Of a stretch of 64,000 nt of DNA, positions 61,108 to 64,000 are shown in pieces. Position numbers and translations under genes: made by a program. The notes under the pieces were generated by a model. That model ran no database searches. It saw nothing but the letters and a program-made list of their open reading frames with translations, and had not been told where the DNA came from. The stretch is from positions 558,001 to 622,000 of the forward strand of contig NZ_CAMYMK010000008.1 of NCBI RefSeq assembly GCF_947259545.1, given 5' to 3'. The stretch comes from an uncultured Marinobacter sp. Its GTDB lineage: Bacteria; Pseudomonadota; Gammaproteobacteria; Pseudomonadales; Oleiphilaceae. The stretch's first letter is position 1; every line of letters starts with the position of its first letter.

Positions 61108-64000
61108 ATGATCAACGCAATTGTGAATTATGCGCTGAACAATCGTCTGATGACGCTTGTCTTTGCTATCGCCGTGATCGTTGCCGGCGTATTTTCATTT
61201 CAAAAACTGCCGGTGGATGCGTTTCCGGACGCGACACCGACCATGGTTCAGGTATTCACTACCAGTCCTGGATTGTCGCCGGTTGATATCGAAACGCTGA
61301 TTTCCTATCCCGTTGAGATCAGCATGTATGGTATTCCCAAGTTAGAAAAAGTGCAGAGCACGTCGATTTTCGGACTTTCGCGGGTGACCATCTATTTCGA
61401 AGATGGCACCGATATCTACTTCGCCAGGCGGCTGGTAAACGAACGGCTATCCGAGGCCAAGCGCCAGATTCCCAAAGGGATGGGGGAACCCGAACTCGGG
61501 CCCATCGCAAGCGGTCTTGGGCGCATCCTGATGTATTCCCTGGAAGCTGAGGATAAAGATCAATACAGCCTGCAGGAAATTCGCACGATTCAGGACTGGA
61601 TTGTCAAACCCCAGCTCAGGACCGTGCCGGGCGTAACCGGTGTGCTTTCTATCGGCGGCGAGGTAAAGCAGTACCAGGTCAATATTGATGCGCAGAAGCT
61701 TCAGGCAAGGAACCTGACGGTGTCTGATGTTCGCGGTGCCCTCACCCAGAATAATCGTAACGTTGGCGCCTCATTCATTACTCGAGGAGGTGAAGAGTAC
61801 ATTGTCCGTGGTTACGGCTGGGTCAACTCCGGTACCGCAGGCATCAAAGATATCCGGAACATCATTGTGTCCAAGAGTGAGGGAGAATCTCCTATTTACG
61901 TCAAGGATGTGGCGGAGGTTGGCCTTGGACCGGCAATTCGCCGTGGCGCAGAGGTGTCCTCAGGTGAGGAGTCCGTGGGCGGCTACGTGATGAAATTGAT
62001 TGGTACCAACACCAGTCAGGTTCTAGAGGATGTCAACTCAAAAATCGATGATCTGAACAAGTCACTTCCTGAAGGGCTGAAAATAGAAGCGTATTACTCT
62101 CAGGCAGACTTGGTGGGCAAGGCTATAGGCACTGTCGAGAAAGCGCTGCTTGAAGGCTCGGTTCTGGTGCTGGTTTTTCTCTATCTGTTCCTGGGTAATA
62201 TTCGTTCCACACTGATCGTGGTGGCGACGTTGCCGTTGTCTGTACTCTTTGCGTTCATTGCTATGCGCATGTCGGGCCTGTCGGCCAACCTGATGAGTCT
62301 GGGGGGGCTGGCTATTGGCATCGGCATGATGGTGGACGGCGCTGTCGTGATGATAGAGAACATCTTCCGACACCTTGAGGAGCGATCCGATGAAAAGATC
62401 AGCGTTCTGAGGCTTGTAGGTGAGTCAGCCCGGGAAGTGGCTCGTCCGATCGTGTTTGCGATTGGCATTATTATCATCGTTTTTCTTCCGTTGTTTACGC
62501 TACAGGGCGTTGAGGGCAAGCTGTTTTCGCCCATGGCCTACACCATCAGCTTTGCGTTGATCGGTGCGCTGTTACTCGCGTTGACGTTGGTGCCTGTTCT
62601 GGCCTCCCTGACATTCAAGATGGGCGGGCGTCACAAAGAGCCGAAGCTGGTTCTGTTCCTGAACCGGCTATACAAGCCGGTAGTGAATACTGTCGTCAAA
62701 GCCCCTAAGATTGTGATGGGCGTTGCCGTCATTGCTTTTGCCGGCAGTCTTCTGCTGTTTCCCTATCTCGGGAGCGAATTCGTGCCCACGCTCAGGGAAG
62801 GCACGTTCCAGATTCGCTCGACACTGCCTCCTGGAGCCAGTCTTGAATCCGCCATCAAATATGGCAAACGGATTCAGTCCGTTGTAGACGAATTTCCAGA
62901 AGTCACCGGCACCTATGCCAGGATCGGTCGTGCCGAGGTCGGTGGTGATCCTGAACCTGTGAACGTTGTCGCGACGCTTGTCAATCTGAAGCCCCTGGAT
63001 CAGTGGCGAGAGGACGTGAGCTACGAGGATCTCCAAAGCAGGATTGCCGATGCTTTGGATGATCGGGTTCCTGGGCTTGCCAACAATCTGTCCCAACCGA
63101 TTCAGCTCAGAACCGACGAACTCCTGTCAGGCGTTCAGGCGCAACTGGTTGCCAGCATTTTCGGCGACGACCTGGACGAGTTGGGCCGGATCGGCAGGGA
63201 AGTGGCGGCACTGGCGCAAGAGGTGCCGGGTGCAACGGACGTCCGCGCTCAGCAGAGTGCGGGTAAAAAACAGATCGTGATTCGCCCCGACCGTGAAGTA
63301 CTGGCGCAGTTCGGCATCAGCGTCGATAACCTGATGAGTACGGTTGAAACCGGTATAGGTGGTAAAGGCGCCGGGCTGGTCTTCGACGGTGTCCGTCGAT
63401 TTGAGATTTTCGCCCGGCTGCAAGAGTCCTATCGCGGGTCCATCGATGAAATCAGAAAGCTTCCCCTCAGGGGCAACAGTGGCGAGCTTATCCCGCTTGC
63501 ACGGGTGGCCGATGTTGAAATGTACGCAGGCCCCAAGAAAATTTCACGCTCCAATGCCAGTCGCCGTCAGTACGTGCAGATGAACGTGCGTGGTCGCGAT
63601 ATGGGCGGTGTTGTTCAGGATTTGCGCAAGCGGATCGAGGAGCAAGTGGATATGCCGCCGGGGTATTTCGTGGAGTTCGGCGGTCAGTTTGAGAACCAAG
63701 AAAGGGCCATGGCGCGGCTAGCGATCGTTGTGCCCATTACCCTGGCGCTTATTTTCCTGCTTCTCTTTTCTGCATTCAGTAGTCTTCGCTATGCGGCGCT
63801 GATCTTCATGAATGTGCCCTTTGCGGTTACTGGTGGCATTGTCGCGTTGTTTGTGACGGGGCTTTACCTCTCCGTGCCCGCTGCTGTGGGGTTCATTGCG
63901 GTGTTTGGCGTAGCCGTACTGAACGGTGTGGTAATGGTGAGCTACATCAATCAGTTGCGGGACGAAGGCTACGAAGTCACTGAAGCAGTCAAGCTGGGCG
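61108..64000 (+). CDS. Heavy-metal RND pump (CzcA/CusA family), 3' end outside the window
   Basis: About 964 residues visible from ATG 61108 (GGGGGAG upstream); the usual length is about 1040, so only the last helices are missing. The start VNYALNNRLMTLVFAIAVIVAGVFSFQKLPVDAFPDATP is typical. The relay helix reads LAIGIGMMVDGAVVMIEN, keeping the central Asp and the Glu but having Gly where CzcA has its first Asp (402). The pore-domain Met residues that bind Cu/Ag in CusA are not seen (FQIRSTLPPG, VNVVATLV). Substrate is therefore uncertain; a divalent metal is the simplest guess. It should pump periplasmic metal out through the TolC-type channel. Confidence 0.92.
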   Translation, partial: MINAIVNYALNNRLMTLVFAIAVIVAGVFSFQKLPVDAFPDATPTMVQVFTTSPGLSPVDIETLISYPVEISMYGIPKLEKVQSTSIFGLSRVTIYFEDGTDIYFARRLVNERLSEAKRQIPKGMGEPELGPIASGLGRILMYSLEAEDKDQYSLQEIRTIQDWIVKPQLRTVPGVTGVLSIGGEVKQYQVNIDAQKLQARNLTVSDVRGALTQNNRNVGASFITRGGEEYIVRGYGWVNSGTAGIKDIRNIIVSKSEGESPIYVKDVAEVGLGPAIRRGAEVSSGEESVGGYVMKLIGTNTSQVLEDVNSKIDDLNKSLPEGLKIEAYYSQADLVGKAIGTVEKALLEGSVLVLVFLYLFLGNIRSTLIVVATLPLSVLFAFIAMRMSGLSANLMSLGGLAIGIGMMVDGAVVMIENIFRHLEERSDEKISVLRLVGESAREVARPIVFAIGIIIIVFLPLFTLQGVEGKLFSPMAYTISFALIGALLLALTLVPVLASLTFKMGGRHKEPKLVLFLNRLYKPVVNTVVKAPKIVMGVAVIAFAGSLLLFPYLGSEFVPTLREGTFQIRSTLPPGASLESAIKYGKRIQSVVDEFPEVTGTYARIGRAEVGGDPEPVNVVATLVNLKPLDQWREDVSYEDLQSRIADALDDRVPGLANNLSQPIQLRTDELLSGVQAQLVASIFGDDLDELGRIGREVAALAQEVPGATDVRAQQSAGKKQIVIRPDREVLAQFGISVDNLMSTVETGIGGKGAGLVFDGVRRFEIFARLQESYRGSIDEIRKLPLRGNSGELIPLARVADVEMYAGPKKISRSNASRRQYVQMNVRGRDMGGVVQDLRKRIEEQVDMPPGYFVEFGGQFENQERAMARLAIVVPITLALIFLLLFSAFSSLRYAALIFMNVPFAVTGGIVALFVTGLYLSVPAAVGFIAVFGVAVLNGVVMVSYINQLRDEGYEVTEAVKLG

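Overview
The window reads as the chromosome of a marine gammaproteobacterium. The bamA-skp-lpxD-fabZ-lpxA-lpxB-rnhB order, an initiator tRNA right behind rnhB, and the mix of lipoproteins, DcaP-like porin and heavy-metal efflux genes fit Marinobacter or a close relative. That assignment is inference from gene content and protein style, not from a marker phylogeny.

Layout. (1) 1-5249: envelope-biogenesis operon, entering through the last third of bamA. (2) 5246-5439: a strong promoter, an initiator tRNA-Met and its terminator. (3) 5667-9333: AraC-type regulator with an SDR, then an Old Yellow Enzyme. (4) 9407-17007: a compact putative defence locus: a HIT-family protein, a protein joining a ScoMcrA-like sulfur-binding-type N-terminus to a DUF3883 nuclease-like C-terminus, and a four-gene Wadjet/MksBEFG SMC system in the order JetD-JetC-JetA-JetB with an 8-base overlap at every junction. 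(5) 17131-24504: lipoprotein hydrolase, a translationally coupled DUF3604-PpiC-HupE/UreJ operon on the minus strand, a TetR regulator and a small FN3 lipoprotein. (6) 24518-31797, minus strand: OmpR-type regulator, LysM/FecR protein and CHASE2 histidine kinase as one operon, then topB. (7) 31914-40147: bolA, yciO-like gene, an SbcD/SbcC-like pair facing an unknown protein, and several hypothetical or envelope genes.

(8) 40322-64000 is an accessory metal-handling region. A plus-strand set (small exported protein, HupE/UreJ, membrane-anchored protein, DUF6488-type protein, MFS with a His-rich tail) faces a minus-strand operon (HMA-CDF transporter, second-type lspA, CDF transporter, ACR3/BASS-type permease, DsbA-like protein, CtaG, SCO). 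The minus-strand operon starts at a textbook MerR-family promoter, but no MerR-family gene is present. A frameshifted, truncated saccharopine-dehydrogenase remnant lies beyond it. Then come two outer-membrane barrels, a periplasmic protein of unknown role, a PhoQ-like kinase with no response regulator beside it, a small exported protein, a DcaP-like porin, and a CzcCBA/CusCBA-type tripartite metal efflux system that runs off the window.

The most interesting parts are the combined HIT / modified-DNA-nuclease / Wadjet locus and the metal island with its orphan operator, large perfect inverted repeat and atypical RND proton-relay motif.
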